Shown: positions 14,276 to 20,235 of the stretch, in pieces
Numbering within the stretch: position 1 is the first letter of the stretch
Layout of the letters: each line of letters opens with the position of its first letter
DNA from: a virus
Virus record (IMG/VR): IMGVR_UViG_3300021197_001597
Span: 1 to 20,235 of that record
DNA: 20,235 nt
Direction: 5' to 3' (one strand)
Position numbers and translations under genes: made by a program
The notes under the pieces: model-generated
The model's input: only the letters and a program-made list of their open reading frames with translations
Told to the model about the DNA's origin: nothing
Databases searched by the model: none

Positions 14276-15523
14276 ATGATACTTTTTGAGCAATACTTCA
14301 AGCTTTATGAAGACGCAGGCCCTAATAAGCATTTAACTCACTTAGAAGAGCTTGTACTTACTAATAAGAGAGAAGGAGCTCAAAGGGCTATTAATTATCT
14401 GAGTTCTCTCTCTGAGATTTTAGATAGTAACACTGACAAGGCAGTGAACGCGACAGTTAAGTATGACGGTGCACCGGCTGTTGTCGTTGGTAGAGATCTT
14501 GATGGTAAATTCTTTGTTGGTAGTAAGTCTGTATTCAATACAGACCCAAAGATAAATTACAGTATTAAGGATATAAAAACAAATCATGCTGCATCTGCTG
14601 GATTAATTGATAAGCTAGTACAAACATTTGTACATTTTAAAGATTCTAACTTCAATGGTGTATATCAAGGAGACTTTTTATTTGATAATGAGATAAAAGA
14701 TACATCTTCTATTGACGGAGAAGAGCATGTTACATTCAAACCTAATACAATTGTATATGCAGTACCTGTAAATAGTAAAGAAGGTCAGGATATTTTAAAT
14801 TCTAATATAGGAGTTGTGTTTCATACTGAATATGAAATGCAGAAAGATGAAGAAGGTAAGATAAGATTTAGTACGAAAAAATTTGGAGTTGATGTAAGTA
14901 CTCTAGACCCTGGTCCTAAAGTTTATGTTAAGGATGCATATTTTGAAAATGATTCTGGTTATATAACTTTAACAGATGAGGAAACTGTTTTAGTTAATAG
15001 TTTAATATCTAAGTCATCTGAACTAGTAGAAGAAATTAATTTCGATAGTATTGATGATCGTATTTACTTAGGTTTGAATACATATATTAATACAGAAATA
15101 AGACAAGGGGAATTTCTTAAAGATATTGACGTATCATTTCAGCAGTTCGTAGAATGGGTTGAAGGTAGACTAGATCGTAAGATTGATTCTCTTAAGAGTG
15201 AGAAAGGTAAAGCTAAAGCAACAGAAGCAAAAACTCAAATGTTGAGCTTAGTAGAAGCTGGTAAACAAGATATTGTAAATATTCTTAGATTACAAATATT
15301 AATTAAGCAAGGTAAAGATATATTTATACAAAAGTATAATAATATTATGAAGGGGGTAAGTATGAAGCATTATTTATTTAATGCTGAAGGAGACCTTGTT
15401 GTTACAGAGCCTGAGGGTTATGTTGCTATAGACCAAACAGGAAATGCAATCAAGTTTGTTGATAGACTTGAATTTAGCAAAGCTAATTTTGCAATCAGCT
15501 CGGATCAGAAGTTTAAAAAATAG
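14276..15523 (+). CDS. Ligase-like (KxDG) nucleotidyltransferase-fold protein
   Basis: This 415-residue protein carries a KYDGAP motif (62-67) in a strand-like setting (NATVKYDGAPAVVVG), as in motif I of ATP-dependent DNA/RNA ligases and capping enzymes, where the Lys is adenylylated. Other ligase-like blocks follow in order: FVGSKSVFN (80-88, like motif Ia), VYQGDFLFD (129-137, like motif III) and IGVVFHTEY (178-186, like motif IV). A clear motif V is not found by eye. The C-terminal part (about 290-350) is charged and helical. The N-terminus MILFEQYFKLYEDAG resembles a capsid-targeting sequence with a possible cut after LYE. Related proteins occur in marine T4-like phages as far as I recall; the substrate is unknown. 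A non-catalytic ligase-fold protein is the alternative. Confidence 0.6.
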   Translation: MILFEQYFKLYEDAGPNKHLTHLEELVLTNKREGAQRAINYLSSLSEILDSNTDKAVNATVKYDGAPAVVVGRDLDGKFFVGSKSVFNTDPKINYSIKDIKTNHAASAGLIDKLVQTFVHFKDSNFNGVYQGDFLFDNEIKDTSSIDGEEHVTFKPNTIVYAVPVNSKEGQDILNSNIGVVFHTEYEMQKDEEGKIRFSTKKFGVDVSTLDPGPKVYVKDAYFENDSGYITLTDEETVLVNSLISKSSELVEEINFDSIDDRIYLGLNTYINTEIRQGEFLKDIDVSFQQFVEWVEGRLDRKIDSLKSEKGKAKATEAKTQMLSLVEAGKQDIVNILRLQILIKQGKDIFIQKYNNIMKGVSMKHYLFNAEGDLVVTEPEGYVAIDQTGNAIKFVDRLEFSKANFAISSDQKFKK

Positions 15524-15542
15524 TTGTTTCCTAAAACGCCAT

Positions 15543-15550
15543 TGTAAATA
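15543..15550 (+). promoter_or_regulatory. Late-promoter-like octamer (TGTAAATA)
   Basis: TGTAAATA differs by one base from TATAAATA and ends 6 bases before the ATG at 15557, close to the spacing at other late units in the window. It would drive the 15557-17301 cluster. Confidence 0.45.
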
Positions 15551-15556
15551 TTATAT

Positions 15557-15736
15557 ATGGCATCTAAGAAACCTAAGAAAAGATATTCCTTATATCGTCA
15601 AGGCGTTATAGACGCTATTGATCACCTAGATATTCTTATCCCAGATGCTTTCGGTAGTGATCCTCGAGCTAGTAGATATGAAATAGAAGAGAAAATTAAG
15701 TATATTCAAAATAAACTTAAAGAGTTGATCGTATGA
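15557..15736 (+). CDS. Small basic protein of unknown function
   Basis: This short gene encodes 59 residues. It starts MASKKPKKRYSLYRQG, a basic tail, followed by a helical region (IDAIDHLDILIPDAF) and a charged amphipathic helix (YEIEEKIKYIQNKLKELI). Its stop overlaps the start of the next gene as ATGA (15733-15736), and a late-promoter-like octamer stands just upstream, which supports a real gene. It heads the glycosyltransferase-like cluster. No known motif is seen. Confidence 0.65.
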   Translation: MASKKPKKRYSLYRQGVIDAIDHLDILIPDAFGSDPRASRYEIEEKIKYIQNKLKELIV

Positions 15737-16314
15737 AGTTTATTTTTTGTTTCTATGATTTAAATTACACTCCTGAATTCCTTAAGTCCTGGGTTAACCT
15801 ATCTACTACTCTCAACAAGAAAGAAATACCATATAATATATCTACCGGGGATAGCTGCAATGCATTTTATGCTAAACAAAAGGCCCTCAAGGGTAGTATA
15901 CTACAGGGTAGTAATCAAAATCCATTCCAAGGTCAATGTAATTATGAATATATAGTTTTTCTGAGTGGTAGTATTTTATTTAATAACAATAATTTTATTA
16001 AATTATATAATAATATATACTCTAATGATTTAAATTTTTTATCTGCTAAGGTAGATAGTAGATATAAATTAACAAATAAAAAACAGAATGACTTTGAGTT
16101 AGCTGAATACCTAGAATTTGATATGGTCATAGTAAAGTATGGTGTTATAGAGAAGTTATCATACCCGTGGTTTAGACCTTGGAAATCCCGAAATAAAAAA
16201 GAGCAAACATTTACGGATATTGATATCTGTAAACGTATACAAAAAGAAGCTAATGTTAATTTATTAATTGACCCTAGTGTGAGCATAAAACGGAAAGATA
16301 TTGTTTATGTATAA
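15733..16314 (+). CDS. Glycosyltransferase-like paralog lacking the DxD motif
   Basis: This 193-residue protein is clearly homologous to the next gene product. They share an NPF/KPF segment followed by a beta strand, a KYG/KKG-V-x-E/Q-L-x-YPWF-x-P block (here about 135-149) and a C-terminal IDP/VDP segment. The position of the metal-binding DDD in the partner reads SGS here (78-80, FLSGSILF), and the partner's MEDVSF acidic motif is FTDIDI. A GT-A fold is likely, but sugar transfer by the usual metal-dependent route is doubtful. It could be a regulatory or substrate-binding partner of the intact paralog, or have changed function. It overlaps the preceding gene by 4 bases and the following one by 8. 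Confidence 0.55.
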   Translation: MKFIFCFYDLNYTPEFLKSWVNLSTTLNKKEIPYNISTGDSCNAFYAKQKALKGSILQGSNQNPFQGQCNYEYIVFLSGSILFNNNNFIKLYNNIYSNDLNFLSAKVDSRYKLTNKKQNDFELAEYLEFDMVIVKYGVIEKLSYPWFRPWKSRNKKEQTFTDIDICKRIQKEANVNLLIDPSVSIKRKDIVYV

Positions 16315-16957
16315 TGTTATGATATGTATGCCAGGGACAAGCTTTAGTAGTAAGACAATAACCTGTGTAAGTAATCTATTAAGACATTTTCACAAACAGG
16401 GTATACAATATAAATTTAGTTCTACTTATTCAAGAAACATATATGAAACTAGGAATATGTGTTTGTTAGGAGAACCTTCGAAAGGTAAAGACCAGAAACC
16501 ATTTGATGAAGGTGAATATACTCATATTTTGTGGATAGATGATGATATAATTTTTAATATTAAAGATATTGAGAGGTTATTTAAAGCGGATAAAGATATG
16601 ATTTCTGGTCTTTATTTAATGGCCTCGGGGGAGAACTACGCAGTTGTAGAGGATTGGGATGAAGAGTTTTTTGCTCGTAACGGTTACTTTCATTTTCTAT
16701 CTAAAGAAGATTTAAAAAATAAAGATTCTATTTTTAAAGTCTCTTATGTAGGTTTTGGTTTTCTATTAATTAAAAAAGGAGTATTTGAGCAACTTAAATA
16801 TCCTTGGTTTGAACCTAGATATATAGAAATACAATCGTGTGAAGATTTTTGTATGGAAGATGTATCTTTTTGTCTTGACTGTAAGGATAATAATATACCT
16901 ATATATGTTGACCCTCAGATTAAAGTAATTCACTGTAAGACCGCATACTTAAAATGA
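16307..16957 (+). CDS. GT-A-type glycosyltransferase-like protein
   Basis: The ATG at 16307 overlaps the upstream gene by 8 bases and gives 216 residues; a TTG at 16301 is less likely. The motifs are those of small GT-A enzymes: an N-terminal strand (NVMICMPG), ETRN (47-50), HILWIDDDIIF (73-83) with the metal/nucleotide-sugar DDD at 78-80, a YVGFGFLLIKKGVFE block, YPWFEP, and MEDVSFCLD followed by VDPQIKVIHC. The family uses nucleotide-sugars to glycosylate proteins, DNA or glycans. Lying just before the fibre genes and after head-type genes, it may modify a virion protein or the phage DNA; the sequence does not decide. The next gene overlaps it by ATGA. Confidence 0.75.
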   Translation: MYNVMICMPGTSFSSKTITCVSNLLRHFHKQGIQYKFSSTYSRNIYETRNMCLLGEPSKGKDQKPFDEGEYTHILWIDDDIIFNIKDIERLFKADKDMISGLYLMASGENYAVVEDWDEEFFARNGYFHFLSKEDLKNKDSIFKVSYVGFGFLLIKKGVFEQLKYPWFEPRYIEIQSCEDFCMEDVSFCLDCKDNNIPIYVDPQIKVIHCKTAYLK

Positions 16958-17301
16958 ATGATCATTGGTCAGAAAATTACTGGGATAATTATATAAGAAA
17001 AAAATTTTCTTATAACAGGAGCTCCAGAGATTTGACTATAGTTGAGCTTTCCAAAGTATATGATTACCCTAGAAGTATATTTTGTGGTCATACTGATAAT
17101 GACTATATAGTAAAGGTATCATATTGGTCAGAAGGAACTGATTTATACCTAGGAGTTGGTTACGGTGAAACATATTATGAAGCAGATGATATAACTACAT
17201 ATCAGTTATTTTTAAAAGATATAGACGATGAGTCAGTAATAGATATATTAAAAAAGGAGTTTAGATGGAATATTATAAATTATTTTAGTTTTTGCGAGTA
17301 G
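16954..17301 (+). CDS. Small protein of unknown function
   Basis: This 115-residue protein starts at an ATG overlapping the glycosyltransferase-like stop (ATGA at 16954-16957). It is rich in Tyr and Asp, with a beta-rich middle (DYIVKVSYWSEGTDLYLGVGYG) and a Trp/Phe-rich end. No catalytic motif, signal peptide or membrane segment is seen. It is the last gene of the 15557 unit, just before the late promoter of the fibre gene. Coupling to the glycosyltransferase-like gene suggests a related role, but I do not recognise the family. Confidence 0.6.
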   Translation: MNDHWSENYWDNYIRKKFSYNRSSRDLTIVELSKVYDYPRSIFCGHTDNDYIVKVSYWSEGTDLYLGVGYGETYYEADDITTYQLFLKDIDDESVIDILKKEFRWNIINYFSFCE

Positions 17302-17306
17302 TTGTA

Positions 17307-17314
17307 AATAAATA
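17307..17314 (+). promoter_or_regulatory. T4-type late promoter octamer (AATAAATA)
   Basis: AATAAATA lies inside the longer TGTAAATAAATATTTAT and ends 8 bases before the ATG at 17323. The predicted leader is about three bases. Confidence 0.65.
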
Positions 17315-17322
17315 TTTATAAT

Positions 17323-19500
17323 ATGGCTACTAATACTGACTTTCGTGTAAAAAATGGTTTATATGTAGGAGAGAATATAAACGCCCTTCGAGGAAGTGTT
17401 TCTGCATCAACATATTACGGTAAATTATTTAATATATCTTCTTCTGGTGCATTAGGATCTGGTAGTAATGACCCTCTTAGTGGTCAGAATACTCTTAATT
17501 TCGAAGCTGTTTCTGGAGTCAAAATTGCGGTTTCTGATAATAACTTACAATTCAGCCTAAGTTTATCTAATAGTTTTGAAATCGATAGTAATAGTTTAGA
17601 CTTAACTGATACTGGTGTTAGCGCTGGTACTTATGGTTCTCAATCTGCAATTCCTACCTTTATTGTAGATACTCAAGGTAGATTAACATCAGTTACCGAA
17701 GTAACTGTTGCTACAGCGCTTAGTACTGAAGCTGGAACTGGTTTAGGTGATGTTGATTTATTATCTGAGCGTCTAAGAATACTGGGTACATCTAATGAAA
17801 TCACCACAGTTGCATCTAATAATACTGTTACTGTTGGTTTACCTAATGACGTCACTATAGGTAATAATTTAACTGTAACAGGTAACTTTACTGTTAACGG
17901 TACTACTATAACACAAGATGTAACTACTGTACTTATTGAGGACCCGGTTATTAAACTAGCTAATGGGAACACCTCCGCGGATACTAAGGATATAGGGTTC
18001 TACGGGGAATATGCAGACTCTGGTACTAAGTATACTGGTCTTATAAGAGATGTAACATTTGCAGGAGGTAACAAGCCATATGTTTTCTTTGATGGAGCTA
18101 CTACTGATATACTATCTGACAATGATTCTGGCTCCGGAAAACCCACAGTAGCGAACTTTGCTGATGTTTACATGGGTAGGATTGGTGTTAATACTAGTAC
18201 TTATAATGCAACTACAAGGGTTGAGATAAATCTCGAAAATGGAGAGAATATACATTTTGATGGTGATGGAGATTTGTTTGTTGATATTGATAGAAATTCT
18301 TCCCATGATGCTGGTAGATTAAGATACCAAACTAATGGTACAGATGAATTCGAAGTAGGTCTTATTGGTGGAACTGCTGGTTATCATATAACAGATGGTA
18401 GTATTAATCGTTTACTTACGGTTCTATCGAGTGGTAATATTGGTATAGGAACAGCAACTCCGAGCTCTGCTTTAGAGATTGTTGGAGACCTTACATTTAG
18501 CGGAGCTAGTAGAGATATTTTAATACCTGATAATTTTGGAGCAGCTTTAGAAATTAAAGAGGGTAGTAATTTATATCAAAGATTTATAACTACTAACGGA
18601 TCTGAAAAGATTGAATTCAATAAAGATATTTATATTGGTACTAATCTTACAGTTACTGGTACCATTAGCTCTGCTAGCACTATCTACGCTGATGCGTTTG
18701 AATCAAAGACAGGTGGTAGTACTATTGACTTTAATGATAATGTAGATCTAGATGGTACATTAACTGTTTCTAGTACGATCTCAGGTAATAATACTTTATT
18801 TGTTGACGGAGCAACTACATTACGAGGCGCAGTTAACCTAGGCAATGCTTCAGGTGATATTATTACTATCAATGGTCAAACAATTAATACACCAAATATA
18901 GCTGCAGGTACGGATGATAGTGTAGTAGTATATAATGGATCCTCTTTAGTTACTGATGAGATTGATTCTAGAGTATGGGAGAATTCATTAATTGATAATA
19001 ATAATACTTCTGGTACTGCTAATAGACTTACTAAATGGTCAGATGGTAATACTATTGCAGATAGTCAAATTACCGATACATCTTCTATAGTAACAATAGG
19101 TACCGGTCAAACTAATCCATTAGTAGTAGAGCCTACATCGACTAGTACTTCTGTCAAGTTCGCTAATAATACAAGTGGTTATCATTCTATATGTACCTCA
19201 GTTACTCAGTCATCTAGTGCTGTTGTATTATCTTTTCCGCATGCTGATTATAGATCAGGTAAGATGGTTATACAATCAGAGGTAAATAGCGCTCAATATG
19301 AACTGGCTGAGTTACTAGTAATACATGATAGTTCAGCTGCTCATCATACAGAATATGGTAATATATCTACAGGTTCATCTATTTGTGTTACATATACAGC
19401 TCGTATAAGTGGTTCAAACTTACAAGTTATTGCTACAAATGCCTGTAATAGTGGTTCAGCAGCTGTAACAACCTCTGTAACTCAGTTAACCAATACATAA
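17323..19500 (+). CDS. Tail-fibre-like structural protein
   Basis: This 725-residue protein is rich in Ser, Thr, Gly, Asn and Val, and low in Cys and Trp, as is usual for trimeric beta-fibres. The N-terminus (MATNTDFRVKNGLYVGENI) resembles that of the next fibre gene and probably serves for attachment. Fibre-type repeats are visible: DVTIGNNLTVTGNFTVNGTTI (about 175-195), a second NLTVTGTI near 445, GRLRYQTNGTDEFEVG, and NIGIGTATPSSALEI (about 374-388), a repeat common in phage fibres and S74-type proteins. No peptidase-S74 chaperone is seen; the end is a separate Ser/Val/Ala-rich domain (about 610-725, starting SGYHSICTSV), a candidate receptor-binding head. It has its own late promoter and a strong terminator after it. 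Host-binding is inferred from family. Confidence 0.8.
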   Translation: MATNTDFRVKNGLYVGENINALRGSVSASTYYGKLFNISSSGALGSGSNDPLSGQNTLNFEAVSGVKIAVSDNNLQFSLSLSNSFEIDSNSLDLTDTGVSAGTYGSQSAIPTFIVDTQGRLTSVTEVTVATALSTEAGTGLGDVDLLSERLRILGTSNEITTVASNNTVTVGLPNDVTIGNNLTVTGNFTVNGTTITQDVTTVLIEDPVIKLANGNTSADTKDIGFYGEYADSGTKYTGLIRDVTFAGGNKPYVFFDGATTDILSDNDSGSGKPTVANFADVYMGRIGVNTSTYNATTRVEINLENGENIHFDGDGDLFVDIDRNSSHDAGRLRYQTNGTDEFEVGLIGGTAGYHITDGSINRLLTVLSSGNIGIGTATPSSALEIVGDLTFSGASRDILIPDNFGAALEIKEGSNLYQRFITTNGSEKIEFNKDIYIGTNLTVTGTISSASTIYADAFESKTGGSTIDFNDNVDLDGTLTVSSTISGNNTLFVDGATTLRGAVNLGNASGDIITINGQTINTPNIAAGTDDSVVVYNGSSLVTDEIDSRVWENSLIDNNNTSGTANRLTKWSDGNTIADSQITDTSSIVTIGTGQTNPLVVEPTSTSTSVKFANNTSGYHSICTSVTQSSSAVVLSFPHADYRSGKMVIQSEVNSAQYELAELLVIHDSSAAHHTEYGNISTGSSICVTYTARISGSNLQVIATNACNSGSAAVTTSVTQLTNT

Positions 19501-19522
19501 TATTATTAAAATAACAATTAAG

Positions 19523-19549
19523 AGACCCGGTAATCCGGGTCTTTTTTTT
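19523..19549 (+). terminator. Rho-independent terminator after fibre gene
   Basis: A perfect 8-bp stem (AGACCCGG / CCGGGTCT) with a TAAT loop is followed by a run of eight T. It is the most GC-rich hairpin noticed in this AT-rich window. It lies 22 bases after the fibre stop codon and directly before the next late promoter. Confidence 0.93.
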
Positions 19550-19556
19550 ATAAATA
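19549..19556 (+). promoter_or_regulatory. T4-type late promoter octamer (TATAAATA)
   Basis: This is the only perfect TATAAATA among the late sites listed here. It begins at the last T of the terminator tract. Unlike the other sites it leaves a leader of about 21 bases before the ATG at 19583, containing a GGAAAG purine stretch that could act as a weak ribosome-binding site. Confidence 0.8.
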
Positions 19557-19582
19557 ATAATGTAAGTGGAAAGTGAAACTTA

Positions 19583-20235
19583 ATGGCTACTAAAAATTTC
19601 TATATAAACGACGGACTTAAGGTTAAAGGAGATACATTATTAAACGGCTCATCATATAGTGACTCTGCTTTATCTAAACTACATGTAAAGACTGCAGCTA
19701 ATGGCGCTGGTGCTAATCTCAATAACGTTAATGGCTTACTTATTGAAAACAGTAGCTCATCTGCTTCTCACTATGCGCTCAAACTTGCAACCGGTGCTGG
19801 TAATATACTTAGTGTTACTGATTCAGGTAATGTTGGTATGGGTACAGTAAGCCCGGGCACTAAATTAGATATTACTGGTACTTTTAGAGTTAGTGATTGG
19901 GGGCACTTTGCTAATACTGGAGAGAATCAAATCGTGTTGGGTAGTTCAGGGTCTAATTTTGGGTTCATAATGAACCCAAGTGCTGGCGTATGGTCTTTAG
20001 GTTACGGTAGTGATCGAGATGCTTTAGGCACATCTGTTTTGTCTTGGAGTAGTTCTAATCTTGTTACTATTAATAATGCATATAATCTATTTTTAGACGG
20101 TGGAAATATTACGTTAGAAAATAGCGCAGGAGATAATTCAGCTACTATTAGTAATACCGGGGCTTCAGGTAGTAGTAAAATTAACGTAGCTGATGCATTA
20201 TATGTAATAGAGGGTGGTAATGTTGGTATAGGTAC
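19583..20235 (+). CDS. Second tail-fibre-like protein (3' truncated by window edge)
   Basis: The frame is open from the ATG at 19583 to the last base, giving 217 complete codons; the rest lies outside. The N-terminus (MATKNFYINDGLKVKGDTLL) is similar in shape and residues to that of the preceding fibre, so the two are probably paralogs that share an attachment site. The body has repeated fibre units: GNVGMGTVSPGTKLDI (about 90-105) and GNVGIGT at the very end, with Ser/Asn/Gly-rich beta segments between. This repeat pattern often precedes an S74-type chaperone domain, which would lie beyond the window. It has its own late promoter. Probable role: adhesion or a long fibre segment. Confidence 0.75.
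   Translation, partial: MATKNFYINDGLKVKGDTLLNGSSYSDSALSKLHVKTAANGAGANLNNVNGLLIENSSSSASHYALKLATGAGNILSVTDSGNVGMGTVSPGTKLDITGTFRVSDWGHFANTGENQIVLGSSGSNFGFIMNPSAGVWSLGYGSDRDALGTSVLSWSSSNLVTINNAYNLFLDGGNITLENSAGDNSATISNTGASGSSKINVADALYVIEGGNVGIG

Noticed and set aside
15942-16286. Minus-strand open frame opposite the first glycosyltransferase-like gene
   Set aside because: The plus frame is supported by homology to the next gene and by overlaps on both sides.
15733-16957. The two glycosyltransferase-like frames as one frameshifted gene
   Set aside because: Each frame contains the complete domain order from N-terminal strand to C-terminal block, so they are duplicates and not halves.
17673-17972. 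Minus-strand open frame inside the fibre gene
   Set aside because: The Val/Thr/Ser-rich sequence mirrors the repetitive fibre codons; no promoter lies upstream.
1-20235. tRNA genes, CRISPR arrays, insertion sequences or an integrase/attachment site
   Set aside because: No cloverleaf-type sequence, regular spaced repeat, transposase motif or recombinase was noticed by eye; the repeats seen are fibre-protein repeats at codon level.

Overview
The window looks like part of the genome of a T4-like marine myovirus. The evidence is a class Ia ribonucleotide reductase pair close to the E. coli/T4 type, T4-type late promoter octamers ([A/G/T]ATAAATA) in front of most transcription units, tail-fibre and adhesin genes at both ends, a holin-like membrane protein, very dense packing with many ATGA overlaps, and AT-rich DNA. 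No ribosomal, tRNA or host housekeeping genes are seen. The host cannot be named from the sequence.

Layout. (1) 1-2544: 3' part of a large adhesin-like protein with two Calx-beta-like modules and a glycine-rich tip. (2) 2566-5349: a ClpC/ClpA-type AAA+ unfoldase and two small unknown genes. (3) 5438-9263: a holin-like three-helix membrane protein, then nrdA and nrdB. (4) 9253-10495: a strand-switching accessory patch with a mini MscS-like protein (-), a GIY-YIG domain protein (+), a tiny Cys-rich protein (-) and a basic protein (-). (5) 10541-15523: an acidic EF-hand-like protein, a small helical protein, a Pol-beta-type nucleotidyltransferase, a possible PD-(D/E)XK nuclease, a basic virus-type protein (-), a small unknown, and a protein with a KxDG ligase-like motif. 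(6) 15557-17301: a small protein, two paralogous glycosyltransferase-like proteins (one lacking the DxD motif) and an unknown. (7) 17323-20235: two tandem fibre genes separated by a strong terminator and a late promoter; the second runs off the window.

Two patterns cut across the annotation. First, late-promoter octamers sit at a nearly fixed distance from the start codon. In six cases, on both strands and including two GTG starts, exactly five bases separate octamer and start codon, so with T4 spacing the transcript would begin at the start codon itself (leaderless mRNA). Second, seven proteins in regions 4-5 begin with a short Phe/Tyr/Leu-rich stretch followed by a hydrophobic-x-Glu site. 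This resembles the capsid-targeting sequence that T4 internal proteins lose to the prohead protease. If correct, the nucleotidyltransferase, the ligase-like protein and the possible nuclease are head-packaged cargo delivered with the DNA, which would be a notable and perhaps undescribed system.

The other main oddity is the Clp unfoldase: ATPase domain D1 has lost its main catalytic residues, while D2 and a ClpP-docking-like IGF tripeptide are intact.
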